Notes: a model not told the origin generated them from the letters alone. DNA of 45,160 nt from CAZWSC01 sp964636385 (GCA_964636385.1 CAZWSC010000036.1:1-45160); one strand, 5' to 3'. Shown: positions 24,233-33,210, counted from the stretch's first letter. Program-made: numbers and translations.

Positions 24233-25243
24233 ATGCACAAGGGAATCCGGCTTGCACTGTCTGTTCTCCTGCTTGCTTCACCGGCAATGGCAGGGGATCT
24301 GCTCGAGGTGGCTCCTCACCGGGTTATGGCTGAGATCGTAATCGGGTTCGGCACGGAGCCGCATCAACTTGCTCCGAGACACTCAGGCTGGGGCAGGCGC
24401 GAGGTCGGAGCGTTCGGGCCCTTCACCGTCGACAGCGATGGCAGGGTGTACATCGCAGACACGAAGGCTAATGCAGTCAAGGTCTTCACCGCCGATGGGG
24501 GCTTCGAGAGGCAGATACCCATGCTGAAGGAGCCGAACGTGGTAAGCCAGATGGCCGTATGTGACGGCGGTCTGTACTGGCTTGGCGATTCGGCGTTCGG
24601 CCTTGCCGCTTATCGCCTGGATATCGGGACAGGGGACACACTGAGGGTCGATCTGGCCGACCAACCGGAGTTTCGAAGGATCCGCGAAGGGGACGATCGC
24701 CGGACGCACGGGCTGGCGGGGCTCCAGCTCTCCGGGGATGGGCTGGCCATCATCCACAGGTACCGTGGGATCAGGATGCCGGTTGTCGTCGGAGGGGGGA
24801 TTCTCGCTCCAGCCGTGCAGATCACCGCCACCACCAGGGGCAGCACCCCCGGCCGTCCGGCCGTCGGTTTCACAGTCGGGGACCAGTACACGACCTCCGG
24901 CGAATACACGAGAGGGGATCTGGTCCTTCTGGACGAGCTGGGAAGGCCCGCGAAGATCCTTGTGCGCAATACCGAGCCGGGCCTTGTAAGGGGTGAGTAC
25001 ATCTTCATGCGCCACTACGAGCCCGGACATGGCATCTACCGTGATGTCAGGACCCTGGACGGCGAACTGGTAAGCCGCACGCGCTCCCGGTGGCGCTCTG
25101 CAGACAGGATGCGGGGGCGCGACATCGATCTGGCCACCGAGTACGAGCTGCAGGAGGACGGCACGTTCCACCAGCTCTACCTTGTGGAGGATGAGGGACA
25201 GATGGAGTGCAGGATCGCACACTGGGCGGGAGGTGGAAGGTGA
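24233..25243 (+). CDS. Secreted propeller-like (NHL/6-blade type) protein
   Basis: 336 residues with a clear signal peptide (GIRLALSVLLLASPAMAGD). The segment AFGPFTVDSDGRVYIADTKANAVKVFTADGGFERQI is a textbook NHL or six-bladed-propeller blade, and weaker blades follow (GGLYWLGDSAFGLAAYRL, GDLVLLDELGRPAKIL, YELQEDGTFHQLYLVEDE). Such domains bind proteins or ligands outside the cell. The ATG at 24233 has AGGAGG 8 bases upstream, so the longer frame from 24164 is not used. It is the first of three secreted-protein genes; its stop overlaps the next start as GTGA. The exact role is unknown. Confidence 0.75.
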   Translation: MHKGIRLALSVLLLASPAMAGDLLEVAPHRVMAEIVIGFGTEPHQLAPRHSGWGRREVGAFGPFTVDSDGRVYIADTKANAVKVFTADGGFERQIPMLKEPNVVSQMAVCDGGLYWLGDSAFGLAAYRLDIGTGDTLRVDLADQPEFRRIREGDDRRTHGLAGLQLSGDGLAIIHRYRGIRMPVVVGGGILAPAVQITATTRGSTPGRPAVGFTVGDQYTTSGEYTRGDLVLLDELGRPAKILVRNTEPGLVRGEYIFMRHYEPGHGIYRDVRTLDGELVSRTRSRWRSADRMRGRDIDLATEYELQEDGTFHQLYLVEDEGQMECRIAHWAGGGR

Positions 25244-26265
25244 AACGGACCCTGATCTTCTCCCTGATTGCTGCCGCCACCTGTCTCGCGGTCGCCGGGG
25301 TGTGCCTGGCTGTGGAGATGGGGGAGTCCGACCGCGGGGTCATTGTCTCACGTATGCGCGAATTCCTGGATATCCGGCTGTCCACGAACAGACAACAGGA
25401 CTGGGATTGCCTGGTGCTGAATCTGGACCGCGACGAGTACAGGTGCAGCTCATGCGACTGCAATGAGAACTGGCCGGTCGACCCCCAGCCGTGCCGAAGC
25501 GACATCCTGGCTCACCATGAGTTTCTGCACGGCGTCATGTCGCATACCGAGTGGGAGGGTATGAACTATCTCTTCGGTGGTACGGATACCCCCGACCGGC
25601 AGGTGGAGATACAGAACAGGATAGATGCGTGCAGAGGGCTTGGGGCCCACCAGTGCCATCACGGTTGCGGTCACCCCGCGTCTTGGGCTGTCGGCGCAGA
25701 CTGCTCCTCCGCCGTGTCATATGCAGGGGACGTCACCAGGGGGAACACTTCAGCCCTCAACTCGGACAACTACGGTGTCATCCTGCCCTGGTACCGCGTA
25801 CGCAACGGAACTTACATTGTCAGAAGTCAGATGCATGTCGTGCTTGTGGAGAGCAGGGACGGACAGAGCATCCAGATACTCGAGCAGACAGGCCACTTCC
25901 CGGTCGGGCGGAGGGTCGCAAGGTCGATCTCCTTCTACGAGGACCGGGACTATACCCCCCGCGATTTCTGCGCCGTAGCCTCGGCACAGGGAAGCGACGG
26001 CAAGCTGCTCGCGACCGCTGCGCACGGGAAGGTCCGTCTTTCGTGGAGGGTGGATTCCGCGGGTGATACGCGGTGGTACGAATTCCAGAGGCGCGACCCG
26101 GGAAGATCCGCATGGACGTTAATCTCCCGGCAGGACTTCAGGGGGGGCGGGGTGTACGAAACGGAGTGTGCCCGGGGTGCCGCCGGTGCGGTCTACAGGG
26201 TCGTCGAGATCGAGCGAGCGGGGACATCAGTCGGGCACACCGGGACAATCGCACTCCATAGATAA
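25240..26265 (+). CDS. Secreted Cys-rich NlpC/P60-like protein with FnIII-like tail
   Basis: 341 residues starting at a GTG that overlaps the preceding stop (GTGA). The signal peptide is FSLIAAATCLAVAGVCLAVE. A Cys-rich part follows (RCSSCDCNENWPVDPQPC, CRGLGAHQCHHGCGHP). Then AVGADCSSAVSYA near residue 160 has the DCS nucleophile context of NlpC/P60 papain-like peptidases, and MHVVLVESRDG about 45 residues later could supply the histidine. The C-terminal 90 residues (GKVRLSWRVDSAGDTRWYEFQRRD) look like a fibronectin-III or similar beta domain. If active it would cut peptidoglycan peptides or other amides outside the cell. The NlpC/P60 assignment is by motif only. Confidence 0.62.
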   Translation: MKRTLIFSLIAAATCLAVAGVCLAVEMGESDRGVIVSRMREFLDIRLSTNRQQDWDCLVLNLDRDEYRCSSCDCNENWPVDPQPCRSDILAHHEFLHGVMSHTEWEGMNYLFGGTDTPDRQVEIQNRIDACRGLGAHQCHHGCGHPASWAVGADCSSAVSYAGDVTRGNTSALNSDNYGVILPWYRVRNGTYIVRSQMHVVLVESRDGQSIQILEQTGHFPVGRRVARSISFYEDRDYTPRDFCAVASAQGSDGKLLATAAHGKVRLSWRVDSAGDTRWYEFQRRDPGRSAWTLISRQDFRGGGVYETECARGAAGAVYRVVEIERAGTSVGHTGTIALHR

Positions 26266-26302
26266 CATGCCTTCGCAATGCGTCGTGCGCCGAGAGACTG
26301 TC

Positions 26303-27964
26303 ATGAGCAGACACCAGTTCCTGTGCATTATGTTTCTGTTCCTGCTGCCTGGGTCGGCAGTCTGCCCGGGTGCACTTGCCCAGGCGCCGAACCTGGTGAT
26401 CGTGTCCGCGGATTCGTCGTGGACACCCGCGTTTGCACCCCTCACGGCATGGCTGGAAGGCTCGGGGTACGACCACGAAGGGGAACGTGCCTGGCGTTGC
26501 GAGATTGCTGTCCGCACCGACTCCTCATCGGTGAAGGAGTATCTGAGTGCGCGATGGGGTGATCTCCAGCAGGAGGATGGAGGAGACCTTTTCGCCGTAA
26601 TGGTCGTGGATCCCTCCCACGCTCCGCACCCGGTGGCAAGACTGATCCATGATCCGGAGGTCGCCGGTGAGTCGATCGGGTGGGGAGCGTACGTGGCCAG
26701 CTATGACAACCTTGCGGACATGACCGGCGACGGATACATCGATGTCATCTCATTCCTTCTGCCTGCGCAGAGCCTTCATGACTGCGAGATGGCGGTGGAG
26801 ACGGCGCTGTATCACATGTGGAACCAGATGTGGCTGGCCCGCGGTCATCCGCCGGGAACGGGGCGGCGGGAATCGGAGCCGGATGCAGTGATACGGGCGG
26901 ATCCGGTCCTCGCGGATATCTGGGGGAGATGGGCTGCCGCAGTCGATGCTGCGGAAACGGAGGAGGCCGGACGGAGTCCCGGAAGACACTCGCCTGACTA
27001 CTTCAACCGGATCCTCCTACTGGTGGAGGACCACGACCGCCAGGGCCGCTGTGGTGAACTGGTCCGGGGGCACGCCCACGCGATCGAGGAGATGTGGAGG
27101 TTCGCCGACTTCGCCACAACCTATCAGGGGGATGAGTGGCCACACAACTACCCCCTCAGGGAGGCCCGGGCGGATTACCTGGACAACCTGGGCCATCAGA
27201 TCAAGTTCATCCTTGGAACGGAGAACAACCGGGTGAATGTTGCCAACTTCCAGGATCAGCGCGAGTCACCTCCCTGGAGCGTAGACAACCTGCACACGAC
27301 ATGGTCCTATGCACTCCACGTGTCGATGACGTGCGCGCACCATGCCATCCACAGGCCGGACAACTACGGCCGTCCGCATGCGGAGCAGGTGCTGTTCCTT
27401 GGTGACCGGGGCGCCTTTGCCAGCCTCGGCATGACCGCCCAGGTGCGGCAGTGGCCCGCGTTCCTTCTCGCGGAGGCACTGAGCGAATCACTCCGTTCCG
27501 GAATCATCGCGCAACCGGAGGGAGCAACGGTGGGCCGCGCATGGCGTGATGCAAAGAATTCCTTCAGGCAGACGCATCATCCCCGCCATGCATCCGAAGT
27601 GATGTCCTTCTGCGGCCTGGGCTGGCCGTTCATACGGGTGGTCCGGGGCCCTGGTGCCGTGTCGGCTGCTCCACCCCGGGACTCGAACCCGGCCCGGCTT
27701 GTCGCCGTGCCGACCCCCTTCTCCTCGGCAGTCACCATCCACTACTCGTCCTCCCGGCCCGGGGATGAGGAGATCCGGATCTTCGATGTGGCCGGACGAA
27801 GGGTGCGATCCCTCCATGTCGATGCTCCACCGGCGTCAGGAGACAGATCGGTTGTCTGGGACGGGCTGGATGATGAAGGAGCACAAGTGCCGTCCGGGGT
27901 ATACTACATCCGGCTGGCTGTCGACGGGGATGCGCGGAGGGTTGCCGTGGTCCTTGTACGGTGA
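26303..27964 (+). CDS. Gingipain-fold-like (C25-like) secreted protein with sorting-type C-terminus
   Basis: 553 residues. The signal peptide FLCIMFLFLLPGSAVC ends near 24. Residues 30-180 resemble the N-terminal part of C25 peptidases: NLVIVSADSSWTPAFAPLTAWL, VKEYLSARWGDL, and SYDNLADMTGDGYIDVISFLLPA, matching the family pattern of a 'D/N.YAD.DGDG.PD...GRLP' loop. A later block (VLFLGDRGAF, AFLLAEALSESLRSG, VGRAWRDAKNSF, GLGWPFIRV) fits the C25 tail, but the catalytic Cys position is not Cys and I cannot place the His. The last 90 residues are a FlgD/T9SS-like domain (EIRIFDVAGRRVRSL, GVYYIRLAVDG). Start: ATG at 26303 just before the signal; no strong ribosome-binding site. Third gene of the secreted cluster. 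Confidence 0.62.
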   Translation: MSRHQFLCIMFLFLLPGSAVCPGALAQAPNLVIVSADSSWTPAFAPLTAWLEGSGYDHEGERAWRCEIAVRTDSSSVKEYLSARWGDLQQEDGGDLFAVMVVDPSHAPHPVARLIHDPEVAGESIGWGAYVASYDNLADMTGDGYIDVISFLLPAQSLHDCEMAVETALYHMWNQMWLARGHPPGTGRRESEPDAVIRADPVLADIWGRWAAAVDAAETEEAGRSPGRHSPDYFNRILLLVEDHDRQGRCGELVRGHAHAIEEMWRFADFATTYQGDEWPHNYPLREARADYLDNLGHQIKFILGTENNRVNVANFQDQRESPPWSVDNLHTTWSYALHVSMTCAHHAIHRPDNYGRPHAEQVLFLGDRGAFASLGMTAQVRQWPAFLLAEALSESLRSGIIAQPEGATVGRAWRDAKNSFRQTHHPRHASEVMSFCGLGWPFIRVVRGPGAVSAAPPRDSNPARLVAVPTPFSSAVTIHYSSSRPGDEEIRIFDVAGRRVRSLHVDAPPASGDRSVVWDGLDDEGAQVPSGVYYIRLAVDGDARRVAVVLVR

Positions 27965-27994
27965 CAAGGCGCCGGGCAGATGCAGCAAAGCAAA

Positions 27995-28026
27995 GGGCGC
28001 TCCACCGCCATGGCAACGGAGCGCCC
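27995..28026 (-). terminator. Terminator hairpin of the RRM gene
   Basis: GGGCGCTCC and GGAGCGCCC make a perfect 9-bp stem with a 14-base loop. On the minus strand the stem is followed by TTTGCTTTG, a fair U-rich tail, 38 bp after the RRM stop. It may also end the convergent plus-strand cluster at 27964. Confidence 0.65.
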
Positions 28027-28064
28027 ATAAGCCGCCTGACCCTGAAAGAGCAGGCCGGTCCGGA

Positions 28065-28385
28065 CTAGTACCGCCTGCCGCCCGAGGAGCTGCCGCCGCG
28101 GCGCGGGCCGCCGAAGCCGCCACGGCCTCCGCGATCCTCGCGAGGCTTGGCCTCGTTGACCGTCAGGTTGCGGCCTTCGTACTCCTGTCCGTTCAGCGCC
28201 TCGATGGCCGCCTGGGCCTCCTCGTCGCTGCCCATCTCGACAAAGCCGAAGCCTTTGCTGCGGCCGGTGTCACGGTCCATGATGACCTGAGCGCTGCGGA
28301 TCGATCCGTGGGCCGAGAAGAGGCCTTCCAGGTCTTCGTCGCGCACACTGAAGCTCAGGTTGCCTACGTACAACTTGCTGCCCAT
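28065..28385 (-). CDS. RRM RNA-binding protein with RGG-type tail
   Basis: 106 residues. A single RNA-recognition motif carries RNP2 (LYVGNL, residues 5-10) and RNP1 (KGFGFVEM, near 44-51), with the usual ALNGQEYEGRNLTV end. The tail is Gly/Arg/Ser-rich (EDRGGRGGFGGPRRGG). These small bacterial RRM proteins bind single-stranded RNA and are often cold-induced. The ATG at 28385 has AAAAGGAG 7 bases upstream, better than the GTG one codon earlier. It is monocistronic with its own terminator and a long upstream gap. The family is certain; the target RNAs are unknown. Confidence 0.94.
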   Translation of the reverse strand: MGSKLYVGNLSFSVRDEDLEGLFSAHGSIRSAQVIMDRDTGRSKGFGFVEMGSDEEAQAAIEALNGQEYEGRNLTVNEAKPREDRGGRGGFGGPRRGGSSSGGRRY

Positions 28386-29021
28386 CACATGTCTCCTTTT
28401 GAGAGGACGCGGGATCCCAAATTCGTTCTCCGGATCCCTTGGAGCGAGACCTCACTTCAGGCCTCATTTGGAAGGAAGGACGATCGAGATCGAGGAGCGC
28501 GGACAAACAGCATGCGCAGACAGGACTCTTTCGGCGAACCCACCGCGGTAATCCTAGGACGGCGCCTGCATCCGGCACAAGGAGGGACTTCTGCCGGATC
28601 CCCGAAAGCCCGATGTCCGGGCAGTGGGCACGAGGCGGGAGCCTGGCATCTGCCGGAAGGAACGCCATGTGTGGCGGGATCATCGCCACAGCCGAAACCG
28701 GGCGCAACTCGATGATAACATGCCGGTTGTCGCCGCGGGATCCTGCCCGGGCCGGTTGTCGCCTCGGAACCCAGTCGATGCCGGCAGACGCCGCGGGATC
28801 CTGGCACATCGAGGCCGGCAGGCCGGCCGCTTCGCAGATATTCCTCGACTCGGTGGGTCGGCGGGCCTAGGGTCGGGACGGCTGCTGCGCCTGACAGAGA
28901 TTCGCTCGACCTGCGACAGTCTCATCCTGGTCTTCCTACTCTGCCATCGTAGCCTGAACCCGACCGTATCGGGCCGGCACCCGCCGGCTTCATGTGCGGC
29001 ATATGGGATAAGGAAGATCAG
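28386..29021. other. Long gap between the RRM and radical SAM genes
   Basis: About 635 bp with no convincing gene: the open frames have no ribosome-binding site or recognisable peptide. Two short direct repeats are visible. GCCGGTTGTCGCC is at 28722-28734 and 28751-28763; CGCCGCGGGATCCTG is at 28731-28745 and 28789-28803. I find no tRNA-like fold. It may hold the RRM leader and promoter on the minus strand, but I cannot name a promoter. Confidence 0.5.
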
Positions 29022-30647
29022 ATGAACCGACCCTCGAGTTGCCGTGCATTACTGGTGTATCCGCGTTTCAGCCCCGACTCGTTCTGGAACTACCACGAGA
29101 CCTGCGCCCTGGTGGGAGCCCGCTACTCCGCTGCACCGCTGGGCCTGATCACTGTGGCGGCGCTTCTTCCCCCGGACTGGGACGTGCGTCTTGTCGACTG
29201 CAACGTGGAGGAGCTCGGGGAAGATGACCTTGCCTGGGCAGATCTGGTTCTGACCGGGGGGATGCTTCCCCAGCAGCGGGATGCCTTGAACATAGTGCGC
29301 GCCGCGCATCGGCGCGGGAAGCCTGCGGTTGTAGGCGGCCCGGATGTCACGTGCAGTCCGGATCTCTACGAGGAAGCCGAGTTTCGTGTGCTGGGAGAGG
29401 CGGAGGAAGTCCTGGGCGAGTTCTGTCGGGCCTGGTCGCGCGGCATGAAGAGCGGGGTCTTCAAGGCAGGCCGCTTCCCCGACATCACCGGGTCGCCGGT
29501 GCCCCGGTTCGACCTCCTGAAGCTGAAGCGCTACATGCACGTCGGAGTGCAGAGGTCACGCGGCTGTCCCTTCAACTGCGAGTTCTGCAATGTAATCGAG
29601 TTGAACGGCCGGCGACCGCGTTCCAAGACGACAGCCCAGGTGCTGTGCGAGCTGGACACGCTGGCCGGGCTTGGCTATCGCGGGCACGTGGATTTCGTGG
29701 ACGACAACCTGATCGGGGATCTCCGCTCCGTCGGACCTTTCCTGAAGGAGCTCGGGGTGTGGCTGAAGGCCAGGGGGAATCCATTCCAGTTCTCGACCGA
29801 GGTGAGCATCAACCTCGCGGAGAACCCGGAAATGCTCGCCCTGATGCGGGAGGCGAACTTCTTCGCAGTCTTTGTCGGGGTGGAAACCCCCGACACCGAG
29901 ACCCTGTGCAGGACGAACAAGCGGCAGAACACCAGGGCGGACATAGTCGAGAGCATCCATCGTTTCTACCGCGCGGGGATGTTCGTCAACGCCGGGTTCA
30001 TCCTGGGATTCGACGGGGAGAGAAGCTCCGTCGGGGCCGACATGATCAGGTGCATCGAGGATACCGCCATCCCGGTCTGCATGGTCGGGCTTCTGTACGC
30101 GCTGCCGAACACCCAGCTGTCCCGTCGCCTTCAGGCAGAAGGCCGGCTGCGGGCCGGATCCGACAGCCTCCCCGGGGCGGACGATTCCGACCAGTGTTCA
30201 TCCGGGCTCAACTTCGAGACAGACCGTCCACGGCGGGAGATACTCGAGGACTACAGGAAGCTCCTTGCGAGCATCTACTCGCCGGCCGCCTTTTTTGCCC
30301 GGGTTCGCAAGGTTGCCCGGGAGATCGACGTGTCCGGGAACAGCTACTCAACACCGATGCGCCACATCGCCCGGGACCTGCGCTCGCTCGGCCGGATCCT
30401 CTGGCGTATGGGCGTGCGGGATCGTGAGGCGGGAGGACCGTTCCGCAGGACCCTCCTCGATGCGCTGCTCCACAATCCTGCAGCCTTGCGGATGGTCGTT
30501 TCACTGGCGGCTCTCTACCTTCATTACGGCGTCTTCGCCAGGCAGATGGATGTGCGGCTCCGTGCGCAGATCGAGGCCCTCTCCATGCCTTCTTATGCAA
30601 ATCCACATCTGCCCGCGCCTGCGGCGTACTCCTTGCCCGTTCTCTGA
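29022..30647 (+). CDS. B12-binding-type radical SAM enzyme
   Basis: 541 residues. The N-terminal cobalamin-binding-like domain (about 5-140) has ALLVYPRFSPDSFW, LGLITVAALLPPDWDVRLVDCNVE and GKPAVVGGPDVT. The radical SAM core has SRGCPFNCEFCN with C182, C186 and C189 for the 4Fe-4S cluster, then VDFVDDNLIGD and VFVGVETPDTETL. The C-terminal 180 residues look like the DUF4070-type extension. Members of this class do methylations and other radical chemistry on lipids, hopanoids or natural products; substrate unknown here. The DxHxxG cobalamin motif is not present in standard form, so B12 may not bind. The ATG at 29022 has AAGGAAG upstream; it is followed 67 bp later by a lipoprotein gene. Confidence 0.85.
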   Translation: MNRPSSCRALLVYPRFSPDSFWNYHETCALVGARYSAAPLGLITVAALLPPDWDVRLVDCNVEELGEDDLAWADLVLTGGMLPQQRDALNIVRAAHRRGKPAVVGGPDVTCSPDLYEEAEFRVLGEAEEVLGEFCRAWSRGMKSGVFKAGRFPDITGSPVPRFDLLKLKRYMHVGVQRSRGCPFNCEFCNVIELNGRRPRSKTTAQVLCELDTLAGLGYRGHVDFVDDNLIGDLRSVGPFLKELGVWLKARGNPFQFSTEVSINLAENPEMLALMREANFFAVFVGVETPDTETLCRTNKRQNTRADIVESIHRFYRAGMFVNAGFILGFDGERSSVGADMIRCIEDTAIPVCMVGLLYALPNTQLSRRLQAEGRLRAGSDSLPGADDSDQCSSGLNFETDRPRREILEDYRKLLASIYSPAAFFARVRKVAREIDVSGNSYSTPMRHIARDLRSLGRILWRMGVRDREAGGPFRRTLLDALLHNPAALRMVVSLAALYLHYGVFARQMDVRLRAQIEALSMPSYANPHLPAPAAYSLPVL

Positions 30648-30714
30648 GGCGTGGTATCGTTCCCCTTCCGCGCGACTCGGTGGAATCCGGGGTGGGAAGA
30701 GGACAGGGGAGGTC

Positions 30715-31440
30715 ATGAAGGTCGGCGCTATTCATCTGATGCTGGCCATGCTGGTTCTCGCGGGAGGCTGTCCGCGTGAGGCGGTCCGCGATTGCGGGAA
30801 GGATGTCGCGCCAGGCCCCGGGGGATCCGGCAGCACATCCCGGAGCGAAGGATGTGCCTCTGCCCGCCGTGACGCGGCAACGGAGATTCCCATGGACGAA
30901 GTCGGGTCCTGGCTCGATCAGCTTCGAAGCCACGTGCGATCGCATCCTGAAGCGCAGGCGGTCGACCTGTACAAGTTCCTGCACCAGGGGGTTCTTGGTC
31001 CCGGCCACATGATCTCCGACAGGGAGTCTGCAAGGGGCGTCCTGCACAGGGAGATCGCGGGCCTGCAGTGCACTGAGTCGCCACAGGGAGCCGGGGAGAG
31101 CCTGCTCGAGGCTCTTGATCCCGATGGCCAGGTGCTGCGAGTCCACCTGCGGCCGTTCCTCGCGGCAGGCGGCCACCCTGACTCGCTTGCGGAGGCGTTC
31201 ATACGGAGCGCCTCGGCCTTCGATCCCGTGACGGGCCAGGAGCGGCTCGTCCGGCTCTGGAGGGAGCTTCTACCGGGCCTGGCCGGGCTCCTTCAGGATC
31301 CCGGCGGCCTGGACTCTCTCGACACGGCGCTTCGCGACGCCGGATATCCGATGGTCCGGCACTCGGAAGCCTATCGAAGCGCGTACAGCCCCGCATACAG
31401 GGTCGTTCTTCGAAGGGAGCTGCCTCTTCCCGGAGACTGA
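30715..31440 (+). CDS. Lipoprotein with a conserved DLYKFLHQ / HSEAYR..Y.PAYRVV domain
   Basis: 241 residues. A signal peptide (HLMLAMLVLAGGC) ends in a lipobox with C20. After a low-complexity linker, residues about 65-236 form one globular domain: AVDLYKFLHQGVLGPGHMI, then VLRVHLRPFLAAGG, and at the end GYPMVRHSEAYRSAYSPAYRVVLR. The pattern of paired His, Tyr and Arg residues looks like a conserved family that I have met as a hypothetical protein, possibly enzymatic, but I cannot name it. GGGGAGG lies just before the ATG. The frame is open far upstream, but only this start gives a signal peptide. It may be co-transcribed with the radical SAM gene. Confidence 0.7.
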   Translation: MKVGAIHLMLAMLVLAGGCPREAVRDCGKDVAPGPGGSGSTSRSEGCASARRDAATEIPMDEVGSWLDQLRSHVRSHPEAQAVDLYKFLHQGVLGPGHMISDRESARGVLHREIAGLQCTESPQGAGESLLEALDPDGQVLRVHLRPFLAAGGHPDSLAEAFIRSASAFDPVTGQERLVRLWRELLPGLAGLLQDPGGLDSLDTALRDAGYPMVRHSEAYRSAYSPAYRVVLRRELPLPGD

Positions 31441-31627
31441 TCGCCGGCCGGCGGATCGTGGTTTCCATCAACCACCGTGAGATGTAAGAATCCACTCCTG
31501 CCTGAGCCGTTTCCCTGCCGGGTTCCGTTCAGGCAGCAGTCTGGTCAGGCGTCGAAGCCGGGCTCTTCAGTCCCGGCCAGACTCTGTCCATCGGATCCAG
31601 ACCCATTGCCGGATGAGGACAATGAAC

Positions 31628-33127
31628 ATGACAGGAGATGACGCTCTTCCCCGCATCGAGGATCTGCAGCCCAGGGCCGTGTGGGAGATCTTCGCATCCA
31701 TCAGCCAGGTTCCCCGCTGCTCGAAGGACGAGGCCAGGATCCAGGCGCACATTGAGGAACTCGCCGGGCGGTTCGGCTTTCCCTGGCGGAAGGACGAGGC
31801 CGGCAACATCCTCCTCGAGGTTCCCGCAACACCAGGTTACGAGTCGGCCCCGACCGTTGTCCTTCAGGGCCATCTGGACATGGTCTGCGAGAAGAACAAG
31901 GGGAATCCCCACGACTTCTGCAGGGATCCGATCCGCCTGATGGTGGGCCGCGATGCTCCCGGCGGCGGCATCTTTGTCCGTGCGGACGGCACGACCCTTG
32001 GCGCCGACAACGGCATCGGAGTGGCGCTTTCCCTGGCGGCCGCGTCGTCGAAGGAGGTTGTGCACGGCCCCCTGGAGATTCTGCTGACCGCGGATGAGGA
32101 GATGGGGATGACCGGCGCAAAGGCGCTCAGACCGGACTTCCTCAAGGGACGCACCCTGGTGAACCTCGATTCCGAGGACGACCGCGTTCTCTACATAGGC
32201 TGCGCCGGCGGCGTCGACAGCACGCTCACCTGGAGGGCTGCGCCTGCCGAGGTGGAAGGCGGGGCTTATACAGTGACCGTGACCGGCCTCAGGGGCGGCC
32301 ACTCCGGAGGTGACATCCACCTGAACCGCGGGAACGCCATCAGGATCCTGGCCGATCTGCTGCTTCGCTCGGGCGCCGACATCCGCCTTGCGGACATTCA
32401 GGGCGGGAGCAAGCGCAACGCAATCCCCAGGGAGGCATCGGCGATCGTGTACACCGATGAAGCCGGGCGCACGATGATCGGGAAGACTGCCGAGGCGGTC
32501 CGCGGGGAGATACCCGGGGAGATAGACGAGCCGGGTTTCGATATCCACGTTGCGCCCTCCACCGGGACGTCCGGGGCGATCTCCGCCGCCGAGTCACGAA
32601 GAATCCTGCTCGCTCTCAGGTCGCTTCCGAACGGCGTTCTGGAGGTGTCGCCTGAGATGCCCGACCTGATCCAGACATCCAGCAACACTGCGATAGTCGA
32701 GTGGAAGAGACAGGGAGCCGAGGCCATCATAAGCGTGGCGTGCATGTCACGAAGCTCCGTGATCGGCTCCACGCGGGCCGTGGCCCGCTGGATCAGGGCC
32801 GTCGGCGAGATGTCCGGTGCCGAGGTCTCCTCCGGAAACGAGTATCCGGGCTGGAAGCCAAACCCGGACTCGCCGCTCCTGGGCGTCTGCAGGAAGGTCT
32901 ACACGCGCCTGTACGGCGGGGAGCCCAGGGTCACCGCGATTCACGCCGGGCTCGAGTGCGGCATCATAGGCGACAGGATCGGCGGTGTGGACGCAGTCTC
33001 CTTCGGTCCGAAGATCAAGGGGGCGCACTCTCCCGATGAGCGCGTCTACCCCGCGTCCGTGGAGAAGATCTGGAATCTTCTCACCGCCATCCTGAAGGAG
33101 GTCGCGGAGTCAGGGGCCGGGTCCTAG
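31628..33127 (+). CDS. pepD: PepD-type aminoacyl-histidine dipeptidase (M20C)
   Basis: 499 residues from the chosen ATG. The co-catalytic zinc site of M20 is complete: H82 in QGHLDMV, D127 in LGADNGIG, the EE pair in TADEEMGMTG, D in NLDSEDD and H in KIKGAHSPDE near the C-terminus. The lid or dimerisation domain includes GLRGGHSGGDIHLNRGNA. PepD hydrolyses Xaa-His and other dipeptides in the cytoplasm. Three in-frame ATGs (31613, 31622, 31628) are possible; AGGA at 31616 best suits 31628. No signal peptide. It is flanked by non-related genes and is convergent with the mechanosensitive channel. Confidence 0.93.
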   Translation: MTGDDALPRIEDLQPRAVWEIFASISQVPRCSKDEARIQAHIEELAGRFGFPWRKDEAGNILLEVPATPGYESAPTVVLQGHLDMVCEKNKGNPHDFCRDPIRLMVGRDAPGGGIFVRADGTTLGADNGIGVALSLAAASSKEVVHGPLEILLTADEEMGMTGAKALRPDFLKGRTLVNLDSEDDRVLYIGCAGGVDSTLTWRAAPAEVEGGAYTVTVTGLRGGHSGGDIHLNRGNAIRILADLLLRSGADIRLADIQGGSKRNAIPREASAIVYTDEAGRTMIGKTAEAVRGEIPGEIDEPGFDIHVAPSTGTSGAISAAESRRILLALRSLPNGVLEVSPEMPDLIQTSSNTAIVEWKRQGAEAIISVACMSRSSVIGSTRAVARWIRAVGEMSGAEVSSGNEYPGWKPNPDSPLLGVCRKVYTRLYGGEPRVTAIHAGLECGIIGDRIGGVDAVSFGPKIKGAHSPDERVYPASVEKIWNLLTAILKEVAESGAGS

Positions 33128-33194
33128 TCCGGACCGGCCCCGACGAAACCCGGCAGCCGGTCGCAGGAGAGACCGGGAAGCACGCGACGGCTGC

Positions 33195-33210
33195 GGCCGC
33201 TTACGCGGCC
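33195..33210. terminator. Hairpin over the mscS stop (possible bidirectional terminator)
   Basis: GGCCGC-TTAC-GCGGCC is a 6-bp stem that contains the mscS stop codon and lies in the convergent pepD/mscS gap. On the plus strand it is followed by TTCTCC. Weak evidence. Confidence 0.3.

Noticed and set aside
28386..29021. tRNA, small RNA or small gene in the long gap
   Set aside because: No T-loop/anticodon pattern and no frame with a ribosome-binding site; short GC-rich repeats only.
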